From positions 1-41,769 of the forward strand of contig VAZV01000204.1 in the NCBI GenBank assembly GCA_005884765.1: a DNA stretch of 41,769 nt, read 5' to 3'. Shown in pieces: positions 24,933 to 33,347 of the stretch. The stretch comes from Alphaproteobacteria bacterium (GTDB lineage Bacteria; Pseudomonadota; Alphaproteobacteria; Rhizobiales; Xanthobacteraceae). Within the stretch, counting starts at the first letter, position 1, and each line of letters opens with the position of its first letter. A model generated the notes under the pieces. It ran no database searches, was not told the DNA's origin, and saw nothing but the letters and a program-made list of their open reading frames with translations. The position numbers and the translations under genes were made by a program.

Positions 24933-26114
24933 ATGCTCGATACGCCCTCGCAAAGCGCCGAAGACGTTCGACTGCAGTCGTTCGGCGTCACCTATGAGTA
25001 TCCGGTGGTCTTTACCCGCGATGCGTTTGCGCTTGGAAATCGTTGCCTGGTTGATGCGCTGTCCCGGCGAGAACCGCGCAAGCGGCACAAATGTCTCATT
25101 TGCGTTGACGAAGGTGTCTTGGCATCGCTTCCGGATCTTGCTTCGCAGATTGAAAACTACGCTGCTGCGCACACCGGAAGCATCGACCTGGTCGGACTTG
25201 TGCCGGTCCGGGGAGGCGAAATCTGCAAGAACGATCCGAAAACCATTCCCAACCTGCTTGAAATCCTTTCGCAACGCGCGATCGATCGGCACTCCTTTGT
25301 AATTGCGGTCGGCGGCGGCGCTGTCCTCGATGCGGTCGGTTATGCGTCGACGATCTTTCATCGTGGCGTCCGCCACATTCGTTTTCCGACTACGGTACTG
25401 GCACAAGATGACAGCGGCGTCGGCGTCAAGAACGCCGTCAATCTGTTCGGTCTCAAGAACCTGATCGGCACCTTTGCGCCGCCCTGGGCGATCATCAATG
25501 ACAGCGCCTTCGTCGACGTGCTGCCGCCGCGCGAAAAGCGAGCAGGCATGGCTGAAGCCGTGAAGGTTGCCTTGATACGCGACGGAAAGTTTTTCGAGTG
25601 GCTTGAAGCCCATTCGGACGCGCTTGCGCGCTTTTCCAGACCGCATCTTGATCATCTTATCAAGGGCAGCGCTGAGCTGCACATGCGCCAAATCAGGCTT
25701 GGCGGCGACCCGTTCGAAATGGGGTCGGCGCGTCCGCTGGATTTCGGTCATTGGTCCGCGCACAAGCTCGAACAGTTGACAAAAAATCAACTCAATCACG
25801 GCGAGGCCGTGGCAATTGGCATTGCGCTCGACACGCGCTATTCGGTTTTATCCGGCCGTCTTGCCGCGGGCGAAGACGATCGTGTCGTAGATCTTCTTCG
25901 ACGGCTTGGTTTCGACTTGTGGCATGACAAGCTGCGGCAGTGCGACTCGCGGGGAATGCCGGTGGTACTGAAAGGCCTAGCGGATTTCCAGGAGCATCTT
26001 GGTGGTGAGTTGACCATTACGCTGCTCGCAGAAGTCGGCCGTGGCGTGGAGGTGCACGAGATGGACGAGAGAATTGTCAGGAATTGCATTGACTGGCTTG
26101 AACAACGGGCGTGA
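24933..26114 (+). CDS. eboD: EboD: 3-dehydroquinate synthase-like sugar phosphate cyclase
   Basis: The 393-aa protein has the dehydroquinate synthase fold: NAD-binding VIAVGGGAVLDAVGYAST, substrate loop FPTTVLAQDDSGVGVKNAVN, metal ligands Glu in MAEAVKVALIRDG and His in DFGHWSAHKLE and LNHGEAVAIG. It would cyclise a sugar-phosphate-like substrate, but ebo-type members form their own subgroup and the product is not known; a housekeeping role in shikimate synthesis is unlikely in this context. GGGAGGA precedes the ATG at 24933 by four bases, and the frame upstream is not conserved. The next gene starts six bases after the stop. Confidence 0.92.
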   Translation: MLDTPSQSAEDVRLQSFGVTYEYPVVFTRDAFALGNRCLVDALSRREPRKRHKCLICVDEGVLASLPDLASQIENYAAAHTGSIDLVGLVPVRGGEICKNDPKTIPNLLEILSQRAIDRHSFVIAVGGGAVLDAVGYASTIFHRGVRHIRFPTTVLAQDDSGVGVKNAVNLFGLKNLIGTFAPPWAIINDSAFVDVLPPREKRAGMAEAVKVALIRDGKFFEWLEAHSDALARFSRPHLDHLIKGSAELHMRQIRLGGDPFEMGSARPLDFGHWSAHKLEQLTKNQLNHGEAVAIGIALDTRYSVLSGRLAAGEDDRVVDLLRRLGFDLWHDKLRQCDSRGMPVVLKGLADFQEHLGGELTITLLAEVGRGVEVHEMDERIVRNCIDWLEQRA

Positions 26115-26120
26115 CCGCGG

Positions 26121-27323
26121 ATGAAACTCAACCAGCTTTCGGGCGACGTTCACCTGACGTATTGCACAAACATTCATGCCGGCCAAAGCTGGCAGGATAT
26201 TCGGGCAAGTCTTGATGAACATGTTCCGGCCATCAAGTCGACCGTTGCCCAGAGCCAGCCGATGGGTGTCGGACTGCGGCTTTCCGGCGAAGCTGCCGCC
26301 GTGGCAAGGCAGCCGCAGGCGTTAGATTCGTTCCGCGATCAACTGTTGGCGCTCGGCGCCTATGTTTTCACCATCAATGCTTTTCCCTTCGGGCCGTTTC
26401 ACGGCGTCCGGGTGAAGGAAGACGTCTATCTGCCTGATTGGCGCGACCGCGAGCGTGTTGCGTTCACGGCTAACAGTGCTGCGGTCCTTGCTGGAATCCT
26501 TCCCGACGGAATCGAAGGCAGTATTTCGACGGTTCCGGGCGCTTTCAAACCGAACGGCCGGTCGAGCGAGGCCGTCGCGGCGATGGCACGCAATCTCATC
26601 TTGGCGGTTGCTGATCTCGTGGACCTGAAGCGGTGCACTGGCAAACACATTGCACTGGCCCTCGAGCCCGAGCCCTGCTGTTTCCTCGAAACAACGGATG
26701 AGAGCATCGCCTTCTTCGAAGGCACGCTTTTGAAACCAGAGACCCTTGATATGCTTGGCGGCATCACCGGTGTTGATCGCAGGGAAGCCGAGGTTCTGCT
26801 GCGCCGTCATCTGGGCGTTTGTTACGATGTGTGCCACGGTTCGGTTGAATATGAGGATATTGTCGCCGCGTTGGATCGCTTGCTCGCTGCGGGAATCGCG
26901 ATCCCGAAAATTCAGCTTTCAGCAGCCATGCGTATCCCGGCGATGACAAAGAGCCTGATCAACGCTGTCATGCAATACAATGACGGCGTCTATCTGCATC
27001 AATCGATCATCCGACTCGGCGACAACCTGTCTCGTCATGTTGATCTGCCGGACGCAGTCACTGCGTTCGCAGAAGGTCAAGCCGACGGGGAGTGGCGAAT
27101 CCATTGCCACGTACCTGTGTTCCTCGCCGATCTCGGCGAAATCAGTTCCACGCGTAGCGATCTCGTCGCGACGCTAGCGGCGCTGCGCCAGCGAACTCGC
27201 TCATCCCACCTGGAAGTCGAAACGTATACCTGGGACGTTCTGCCCAACAACGTTCGCACCGGTTCGAAGTCGGCGGACATCGCGCGCGAAATCGAATTCT
27301 GCCGGCAGGAACTCGTGGGATGA
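26121..27323 (+). CDS. eboE: EboE: TIM-barrel metabolite traffic protein
   Basis: The 400-aa protein resembles xylose-isomerase-like TIM barrels. It begins with LTYCTNIHAGQSWQDIRASL, which is typical of EboE, and contains HIALALEPEPCCFLETTDES, CYDVCHGSVEYEDIV and the late HCHVPVFLADLGEISSTRSD. Glu, Asp and His in these segments are the expected metal-site residues. Its reaction is unproven; the family name comes from its requirement in exporting a scytonemin precursor in cyanobacteria. It overlaps eboC by ATGA. Confidence 0.92.
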   Translation: MKLNQLSGDVHLTYCTNIHAGQSWQDIRASLDEHVPAIKSTVAQSQPMGVGLRLSGEAAAVARQPQALDSFRDQLLALGAYVFTINAFPFGPFHGVRVKEDVYLPDWRDRERVAFTANSAAVLAGILPDGIEGSISTVPGAFKPNGRSSEAVAAMARNLILAVADLVDLKRCTGKHIALALEPEPCCFLETTDESIAFFEGTLLKPETLDMLGGITGVDRREAEVLLRRHLGVCYDVCHGSVEYEDIVAALDRLLAAGIAIPKIQLSAAMRIPAMTKSLINAVMQYNDGVYLHQSIIRLGDNLSRHVDLPDAVTAFAEGQADGEWRIHCHVPVFLADLGEISSTRSDLVATLAALRQRTRSSHLEVETYTWDVLPNNVRTGSKSADIAREIEFCRQELVG

Positions 27324-28198
27324 ATACCGCCATCGTGCGAGCACCCAGCGCGCAGACCTTGTTGAGGCTCGGTCGGGTGTCCAACTTGCCGACTGTATGG
27401 ACCAATGTCATTGCCGGGGCAACGATCGCAAATACCGCCGCGACTGTTGCCGACATCGCGAACGTCGGACTTGCCATGACGGCATTCTACGTGGGCGGCA
27501 TGTACCTCAACGATTTCTTCGACAGGGAGATCGATGCCAGGGAGCGTCCAGGCCGGCCGATTCACGCCGGTTACATTGGTGCAGCCACGGTATCGGTCAT
27601 CGGATTCGCGCTGCTTGCGGCGGGCGTTGCGCTTCTGGCGCCGTTCGGTCCTTTTACTGCGATCTGGGCTTTGGCGCTGGCCGGCGCCATCGTGTTGTAC
27701 GACGCCTGGCACAAGGGCAACCGCTTTGCACCGGTCATCATGGGCCTGTGCAGGGAGTTGGTGTATCTAGCAACTGGCGCAGCGGTGAGCGGTGACGTAC
27801 GTACGGCCCTGATCGTCGGCGCGACCGCGCTTGCCGCACATGTTATTGGACTGACCTACGCCGCAAAACAGGAAAACCTGAATCAGGTCGGCCGCCTGTG
27901 GCCGCTTGCATTTCTGGCCGGCCCGCTGCTGGTTGCCTTGTCCGGCGTCGTGGCCGGGTGGCTTGTTGTCGTCGCGTCCCTGTTGTTGTGCGCGGCGGAT
28001 ATCGCCGCCGTGCGACTGCTCGCGCGACGCACCACGGCGGACGCGGTGCCGCGCGCGGTGTCGATGCTGATCGCTGCCATCTGTCTGGTCGATGCCCTGG
28101 CGGTGGCGCTGAATGGGGGCGGGATCGCTCTGACCGGTATCTGCGCGAGCGGTTATCCTCTAACGCGGCTGTTCCAAGCGGCGGTTCCAGGAACGTGA
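27320..28198 (+). CDS. eboC: EboC: UbiA-family prenyltransferase
   Basis: This 292-aa membrane protein has eight to nine predicted helices and the UbiA Asp-rich motif NDFFDREIDARERPGRP (about 74-90), which binds Mg-diphosphate; the second acidic site YDAWHKGNRFAP is weaker. UbiA enzymes attach prenyl groups to aromatic acceptors within the membrane. In the ebo cluster the acceptor is unknown. In Nostoc, loss of eboC blocks movement of the scytonemin monomer to the periplasm. Translation is coupled to eboE through ATGA. Confidence 0.92.
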   Translation: MNTAIVRAPSAQTLLRLGRVSNLPTVWTNVIAGATIANTAATVADIANVGLAMTAFYVGGMYLNDFFDREIDARERPGRPIHAGYIGAATVSVIGFALLAAGVALLAPFGPFTAIWALALAGAIVLYDAWHKGNRFAPVIMGLCRELVYLATGAAVSGDVRTALIVGATALAAHVIGLTYAAKQENLNQVGRLWPLAFLAGPLLVALSGVVAGWLVVVASLLLCAADIAAVRLLARRTTADAVPRAVSMLIAAICLVDALAVALNGGGIALTGICASGYPLTRLFQAAVPGT

Positions 28199-28199
28199 G

Positions 28200-29135
28200 G
28201 TGCCAGCCTTGACAAGTCATGCCGGTCACAATGGGAAAGGCGATGTCGCAGCAACGGTCTGCAAGGGCTTTCTCGCGTTGGCCGATGAGTGGATCGTGCG
28301 CGCGGTTAGCGACAATGCAGCGTCCTGGTTTCGCCGCGCCATTGAGAGCGTCAGGGCCGCGTCCGACGGCAATGCGCTCGCTGCAGCTATCGGTCTTGCG
28401 CCGCGCCGCGTCGGCAAAGCTGATCTGTCGCTGACCTCGGATGACAGGGCGCGGGCAAGCGCATTGCGGACGGGGCTCGATCCGGGCGACTGGAGCATCG
28501 ATCAACTGGCACGCAGCGCATTGATGGTCGCGAGCTACGCCGGAGACGACGCCGTATTCGCCGCACAATTCGACGCGTTCTGCAGCACGGCCGAAATCAA
28601 CGAATTGATCGCTCTTTGCCGGGGACTGCCGGTCTATCCGGCCGCCGAACGGCTTGAGCCGAGAGCGCGGGAGGCGGTGCGATCAGGCATGAAGCCGGTC
28701 TTCGAGGCGGTCGCCCATCGCAATCCATACCCCGTCGAATTCTTCGGCGAAGACGCCTGGAATCAGATGGTCGTAAAGGCGTTCTTCATTGGCTCGCGTC
28801 TGTGGCCGATCCAGCAACTCGACGAGCGTGGCAATCCTCGGTTGGCGCGCATGCTGGTCGATCTTGCCCAGGAGAGATGGGCAGCGGGGCGGCCCGTGAG
28901 CGGCGAAGTGTGGCGCTGCGTCGCTCCCCACGCAGACGCCGAAGGGATTGGCGCGCTGGTCCGTGCGTTCGAAACGGGCGGGGAGAGGGAGCGTCTCTCG
29001 GTTGCGCTGGCGTTGCAGCAGCCTGCATCACAACATGCCAATGCCGCTTTCGGCCGCCGAGGCCTAAGCGGTCAGCTTACGGAACTCCAATCGCATCTGG
29101 TAATGGAGAAGATCGATTGGACATCGCTTGCATGA
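28200..29135 (+). CDS. eboA: EboA domain protein
   Basis: The 311-aa soluble protein is all-alpha. Segments WFRRAIESVRAASDGNALAA, WSIDQLARSALMVASYAGDD and AVRSGMKPVFEAVAHRNPYP with EFFGEDAWNQMVVKAFFIGS are characteristic of EboA. No catalytic residues are known. The start is GTG at 28200 (TTG at 28209 is possible), one base after the eboC stop. Its stop overlaps the next gene (ATGA at 29132-29135). Confidence 0.9.
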   Translation: MPALTSHAGHNGKGDVAATVCKGFLALADEWIVRAVSDNAASWFRRAIESVRAASDGNALAAAIGLAPRRVGKADLSLTSDDRARASALRTGLDPGDWSIDQLARSALMVASYAGDDAVFAAQFDAFCSTAEINELIALCRGLPVYPAAERLEPRAREAVRSGMKPVFEAVAHRNPYPVEFFGEDAWNQMVVKAFFIGSRLWPIQQLDERGNPRLARMLVDLAQERWAAGRPVSGEVWRCVAPHADAEGIGALVRAFETGGERERLSVALALQQPASQHANAAFGRRGLSGQLTELQSHLVMEKIDWTSLA

Positions 29136-29518
29136 GCGAGGCATTGTCGCGTCTCTCTCTGAGAATCCTATCCGCGCTTTTGTCCCTTGCGATCTTGATC
29201 CAATTCTTCATTGCGGGCATGGCCACGATGACGAATCCCGAGTGGTGGACTTATCACAGCGCATGGATCGGAATATTTCAGTGGCTTGTCGTGCCACTTC
29301 CAATCCTCGCCTTCCTCGGCAGTCGGCCACGCTACTGGCGCACTGCGTTTGCAACCATTCCAGTGGTTCAGGTTGCATTGCAGTATGTCTTGGCACATCG
29401 TGCGCTGGAAGGACGATTGACCATCGGGATCGGTCTGCATGCGGTTAACGGAGCCCTCTTGTTGATCATCGCAACATTCCTGGCGACGGGCTGTGCCGAT
29501 CGAAAGATGTCAGCGTAG
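29132..29518 (+). CDS. DUF6220-type small membrane protein of the ebo cluster
   Basis: The 128-aa protein has four predicted membrane helices: ILSALLSLAILIQFFIAGMA, FQWLVVPLPILAFLGS, FATIPVVQVALQYVLAHRAL and AVNGALLLIIATFLATG. Small four-helix proteins of the DUF6220 kind often accompany ebo genes. The start overlaps the eboA stop by ATGA, indicating tight coupling; longer upstream frames are shadows of eboA. It may form part of the membrane complex with EboC. Confidence 0.82.
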   Translation: MSEALSRLSLRILSALLSLAILIQFFIAGMATMTNPEWWTYHSAWIGIFQWLVVPLPILAFLGSRPRYWRTAFATIPVVQVALQYVLAHRALEGRLTIGIGLHAVNGALLLIIATFLATGCADRKMSA

Positions 29519-29523
29519 GCAAA

Positions 29524-29781
29524 GTGGATTGCGAAGCCCACGAGAGGCTGGCGCGGGCTTTTCCTCTTGGTCCTGTCCTTTCAATCTTGTCCTTTCAATG
29601 GACATTTTCCCGATCCGGTCTTGGATTTCTCCCGTCTCAGCTTTGGCTGCTGACGGACCCGTGGATGTTTGCTATTATCTGTCGCGGCGCCAGTGGTGCG
29701 ATGCAATCGTTCCATCGCCGCGGCACGAAGCAAGATGAAGTACTCCGGATCATCGCCTATGTGAGGACTCTGGACAAATGA
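29524..29781 (+). pseudogene. cytochrome c-like C-terminal relic
   Basis: The 85-codon frame ends in WLLTDPWMFAIICRGASGAM then DEVLRIIAYVRTLDK, which matches the C-terminal helix of class I c-type cytochromes, but no CxxCH heme site is present. Upstream, TGTCCTTTCAAT is duplicated at 29574-29585 and 29588-29599. The stop overlaps the eboB start (ATGA at 29778), so the remnant may still serve to couple translation of eboB. Confidence 0.6.
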
Positions 29782-30911
29782 CTGGATCACCTCCGTTTGG
29801 GACGTTCGCCTGCGACGCAGGTTCGCTTCAAGAGCTGATGGCAGGCAGGACGATCGATTGTCCCTGTTGCAATGGCCCGTTGACCGCCGAGAAGCTCGCG
29901 CGTCTGCTCGCCGACGTGCAGCGCCTCGCATCTGTTAGGAAAGATCAACCACACAACGGGTCGAACGGTGCGTCCAGAAATCAGCATGCGGGCATTATCA
30001 TCGATCCGCACGCCCACATGATATCGCGCACGACAGACGACTACGTAGCCATGGCCAGGGCTGGCATTGTCGCAGTCATCGAGCCGGCATTCTGGCTTGG
30101 GCAGCCTCGCACCAATGTCGGAAGCTACGCGGACTACTTCGCCATGATCTCCGGCTTCGAGCGATTCCGTGCCGGTCAGTTCGGCATCCGGCATTACTGT
30201 ACGATCGGCCTCAATCCGAAAGAAGCCAATAATGAGCATCTGGGTGAGGCGGTCATGGAGATGTTGCCGCGCTTTCTCGTCAAGGAAGGCGTCGTTGCCA
30301 TGGGCGAACTGGGTTACGATGAACAGACGCCTCTGGAAGACAAGGCGCTAAGGAGACAGATCGAACTGGCGAAGGAGTTCGACCTGCCGATCATGATTCA
30401 CACCCCGCACCGCGACAAGCGGGCAGGGACATTGCGCACCATGGACGTGCTGAAAGAGCATGAATTCGACCCCACACGCTGCGTGATCGACCATAACAAC
30501 GAGGAGACGATCCGCGAGGTGCTTGATCGCGGCTACTGGTGCGCCTTTTCGATCTATCCCCAGACCAAGATGGGAAGCGATCGCATGGCAGCTGTCGTCG
30601 AGAGCTTCGGCCCCGAGAGGATCATCGTCGATTCTGCATGCGACTGGGGTGTGTCGGATCCGCTCGCCGTCGCCAAGACGGCGCGGCTGATGGCGCAGCG
30701 TGGCATAAGCCCGGATGCCATTCATCAGGTGGTCTACGCCAACGCGCTGGCCGTCTATGGATTGAACGGCGAGATGGACGAACAGCATTGGCTTGCGCCC
30801 GCTGCGATCGACCAGCGAACGTTATACGAGGGCAACTCGGTCCTGCGCGGCGGCCAGACGCCGCGGATCGAGCAGCCTGGTCGCTCAGCGGACGATTTGT
30901 TCATTACGTGA
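29778..30911 (+). CDS. eboB: EboB: TatD-like metal-dependent hydrolase with N-terminal extension
   Basis: The TIM-barrel hydrolase core starts near residue 74 with IIIDPHAHMISRTTDDYVAM and contains the metal-site segments VVAMGELGYDEQTPLE, IMIHTPHRDKR, CVIDHNNEETIREV and DSACDWGVSDPLAV. This is the EboB form of the TatD family. The first 70 residues are not part of the usual protein and contain a Cys pair motif DCPCCNGPLTAEKLARLL, like half of a zinc ribbon. The ATG at 29778 overlaps the preceding relic frame. EboB is thought to act on the ebo metabolite in the cytoplasm. A 238-base gap precedes the cytochrome gene. Confidence 0.9.
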   Translation: MTGSPPFGTFACDAGSLQELMAGRTIDCPCCNGPLTAEKLARLLADVQRLASVRKDQPHNGSNGASRNQHAGIIIDPHAHMISRTTDDYVAMARAGIVAVIEPAFWLGQPRTNVGSYADYFAMISGFERFRAGQFGIRHYCTIGLNPKEANNEHLGEAVMEMLPRFLVKEGVVAMGELGYDEQTPLEDKALRRQIELAKEFDLPIMIHTPHRDKRAGTLRTMDVLKEHEFDPTRCVIDHNNEETIREVLDRGYWCAFSIYPQTKMGSDRMAAVVESFGPERIIVDSACDWGVSDPLAVAKTARLMAQRGISPDAIHQVVYANALAVYGLNGEMDEQHWLAPAAIDQRTLYEGNSVLRGGQTPRIEQPGRSADDLFIT

Positions 30912-31104
30912 AGTGTCGTGGTGCATGTTGATATGGCTGCTAATCGTGGTAGCGACTGCATCTGCTCCATAGGAAGATCGAGAAATTTGCTGGCTTGCAG
31001 ATGGACCTGAGGTTAGACTGAAGTAGCAAGGTGAGGATCCAAGGATGACCTGAAGTCGTTTCGGACACGGATCGTAGGCCGCAACGACAGCAGGAACGAG
31101 CGTC

Positions 31105-31149
31105 AGAACAAACAAGACAGAACAAACAAAACAAAAACGAGCGCTGCAA
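31105..31149 (+). promoter_or_regulatory. A/C-rich leader of the cytochrome c gene
   Basis: From about 31108 the leader consists almost entirely of A, C and G with repeated AACAAAC units (AACAAACAAGACAG, AACAAACAAAACAAAAACG). Such unstructured leaders can help ribosome entry; no Shine-Dalgarno motif is seen before the ATG at 31150. Confidence 0.45.
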
Positions 31150-31524
31150 ATGGGGAGGAATGACGCGCAGGCGGCGCTGTGTTGCTGCCTGGCAGTTGTT
31201 GTTTCGTTGCTGTCGTCGGTCATGGTGCCTGCGGCGATGGCGGCCGGGGATGCACGTCACGGCGAAACCATCTTCTTGCGATATTGTCAGGGCTGTCACG
31301 GCCCGGACGGCAGAGGCGGCGGCAAGGGCTTCATGCCACATGTCGGGCCGCTTGCCCGCAAAGGCTACATCGAGACAATGCCCGACGAATATTTGGCCGC
31401 GGTGATAGCCGAGGGAGGCCTTGCCGTCGGCAAGAGCGGCTACATGCCGTCCTGGAAGACAACGCTGACAGAACAGGACATCGCCGACGTCATCGCATTC
31501 ATTCGAACTTTTGTTGCCGAGTGA
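31150..31524 (+). CDS. exported single-heme class I cytochrome c
   Basis: The 124-aa protein has a signal peptide (cleavage after AAMA), the heme site RYCQGCHGPDGRGGGKGF and a distal Met ligand in GYMPSWKTTL, and it ends with the usual DIADVIAFIRTF helix. It carries electrons in the periplasm. It lies 60 bases before the sorbosone-dehydrogenase-like gene, so it is probably its electron acceptor. The relic cytochrome upstream of eboB suggests that a cytochrome c has been associated with this cluster before. GGGGAGG lies within the first codons and not before them, so the exact start is uncertain. Confidence 0.9.
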   Translation: MGRNDAQAALCCCLAVVVSLLSSVMVPAAMAAGDARHGETIFLRYCQGCHGPDGRGGGKGFMPHVGPLARKGYIETMPDEYLAAVIAEGGLAVGKSGYMPSWKTTLTEQDIADVIAFIRTFVAE

Positions 31525-31584
31525 GTCATTCACTCCAATAAAACCCGGACCACCGGGAAACAAACCGAACGCAAGGAGGAACGC

Positions 31585-33240
31585 ATGAGGATGCTGACGT
31601 GGACGATGCTGGCTGCATTTGTCGCGGTTCTGCCAGCCGTCGGAGCAAAGGCCGATATGGAGGCCAAATCGGGTGGTGCCCAGGCGGGCGATTGGGTGAA
31701 GCGCATGCCCGTCACCCCTAATCCCGACAAGGTGATGGTGCCTCCAGGTTACAAGGTAGGCGTATTCAAGGCGGGGCTCGACACGCCGTCCTCGGCTGCC
31801 GTCGACAAGGACGACAATCTGTGGGTCGCCATATCTGGCCAGACGTTCAACACGATCGACACGCTCGATCCGCCGCACGTCAAGATTTTCGACAAGAGAG
31901 GAACCCTGATCAAGGAAGTCGGTCGCGACATCTTCAAGACTGTCATGAACGAGATCGGCTACTGCGCCGAGAACGACACGATGTACATCCCGGAATACGG
32001 CGAGAAGATCTGGGAAATGAAAGGCGTCAGCGGCGAACTCAAGCTCATCGTCAAGGATCTGCCGATCGGCGACCACCGCAATGGCGGTATTACCTGCAAG
32101 GACGGCTATCTGTATTTTGCGCTCGGCTTTCCGAGCAACAGCGGCTTTGCCGATCCCGACAATCATGGCTGGACCGACATCCCGAATGATCCATTCTGGG
32201 TCAAGCACAAGGATGGCCTCGGAACCACCCCGCACGATCCGGTCTGCCGCGACATCGTTCACACCGGCCTCAACGTCCGCTCGTCGGACGGCCGGCTGAC
32301 CGGTGCGCTCATGCCGGTTGGCGTGCCAGCAAAGCCCGGCCAGGTCGTCAAGGCGCAGGTGCCCTGTGGCGGCTCGATCATGCGGGTGAAGCTCGGCGAC
32401 AAAGATGCCGACGGCATCTATCCGCATGAAAAGATGGAAGTCTACGCCATGGGCTTCCGGAACCAGTCCGGCGTCGCCTTTGGGCCCAAAGGGACCAAGT
32501 GGGAGAACGCGCTCGCGGTTTCCGACAACGGCGCCAACGACGTCGGCCATCGCCGCATCGCCAATGGTGCGGAGAAACTCTGGATCGTGACGGAAAAGGG
32601 TCAGGATGGGGGGTTCCCCGACAAGGAAGGGATGAACTTCGTCTCCAACAAGCGCTTCTCTCTGATTCCCTACCTCGGTAACGCGGTCGACCGCCCTTAC
32701 CCGCAGCTCTACATCGGGGACAAGCCGTTCCTCAAAGCCCCCGGTCCCTACCATTTCCAGCGCCACATCGACGGTTACCGCGGCGTGCCGCTCATCGTCG
32801 CCAATCCGAATCCCAACGGCTACATCAACCCGGTGCTGGAATGGGATAGCAACAATCCGATCGATGGGATTGCCTGGAGTGCGTCGAACTTTGGCGCCAA
32901 CAACAATCTGTTCGGGGCGGTCTACGGGATCCTGGACACCGGCCCGGAGAGCCTGATCCCGACCTGGCCATTGGTGTTGCGGATTGAATTTCTCGAGCCG
33001 ATGGGCGTCAAATGGTCGAAATTTGCACAGAACATCGATCCCGGGCCCAACGCCTACCAGAAGCCTGAGAACCGCGGTGGACTGGAGCGCCCGAACAGGG
33101 TGGTCTTCAGCAACGACGGCAAGACGATGTATGTGGTGGATTACGGTGAGGTCTACACCAACTTCCAGATGCCGACGCCTTTCTACACTGTAGGGAAGTC
33201 TGGTGTGATCTGGACGATCACCTACACGGGCGGCAGCTAG
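31585..33240 (+). CDS. periplasmic sorbosone dehydrogenase-like (PQQ-type) beta-propeller protein
   Basis: The 551-aa protein has a signal peptide (AAFVAVLPAVGAKAD) and the propeller pattern of the glucose/sorbosone dehydrogenase family: PPGYKVGVFKAGLDTPSSAA, DLPIGDHRNGGITCKDGYLY, VYAMGFRNQSGVAFGP and ALAVSDNGANDVGHRRIA. Members use PQQ to oxidise sugars or aldehydes. Binding of PQQ here cannot be verified from sequence. AAGGAGGA lies six bases before the ATG. Placed behind the cytochrome c and the ebo genes it could oxidise the exported ebo metabolite. Confidence 0.85.
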   Translation: MRMLTWTMLAAFVAVLPAVGAKADMEAKSGGAQAGDWVKRMPVTPNPDKVMVPPGYKVGVFKAGLDTPSSAAVDKDDNLWVAISGQTFNTIDTLDPPHVKIFDKRGTLIKEVGRDIFKTVMNEIGYCAENDTMYIPEYGEKIWEMKGVSGELKLIVKDLPIGDHRNGGITCKDGYLYFALGFPSNSGFADPDNHGWTDIPNDPFWVKHKDGLGTTPHDPVCRDIVHTGLNVRSSDGRLTGALMPVGVPAKPGQVVKAQVPCGGSIMRVKLGDKDADGIYPHEKMEVYAMGFRNQSGVAFGPKGTKWENALAVSDNGANDVGHRRIANGAEKLWIVTEKGQDGGFPDKEGMNFVSNKRFSLIPYLGNAVDRPYPQLYIGDKPFLKAPGPYHFQRHIDGYRGVPLIVANPNPNGYINPVLEWDSNNPIDGIAWSASNFGANNNLFGAVYGILDTGPESLIPTWPLVLRIEFLEPMGVKWSKFAQNIDPGPNAYQKPENRGGLERPNRVVFSNDGKTMYVVDYGEVYTNFQMPTPFYTVGKSGVIWTITYTGGS

Positions 33241-33318
33241 TTGTCGGTTCGGTGCGTCCTCGCGAGCTTCGCAAGTAGCAGCCATCGCGCGCCCGTGCGC
33301 GGCAGGCAACGTAAAGAA

Positions 33319-33347
33319 CCTCCCCGACACGCTCGTGTGCGGGGAGG
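33319..33347. terminator. candidate terminator hairpin
   Basis: The stem CCTCCCCGACAC/GTGTGCGGGGAGG has one bulged base and a GCTC loop and lies about 80 bases after the dehydrogenase gene. There is no strong T run on the plus side, and a weak GGTTCTTT on the minus side, so efficiency is uncertain. Confidence 0.45.
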
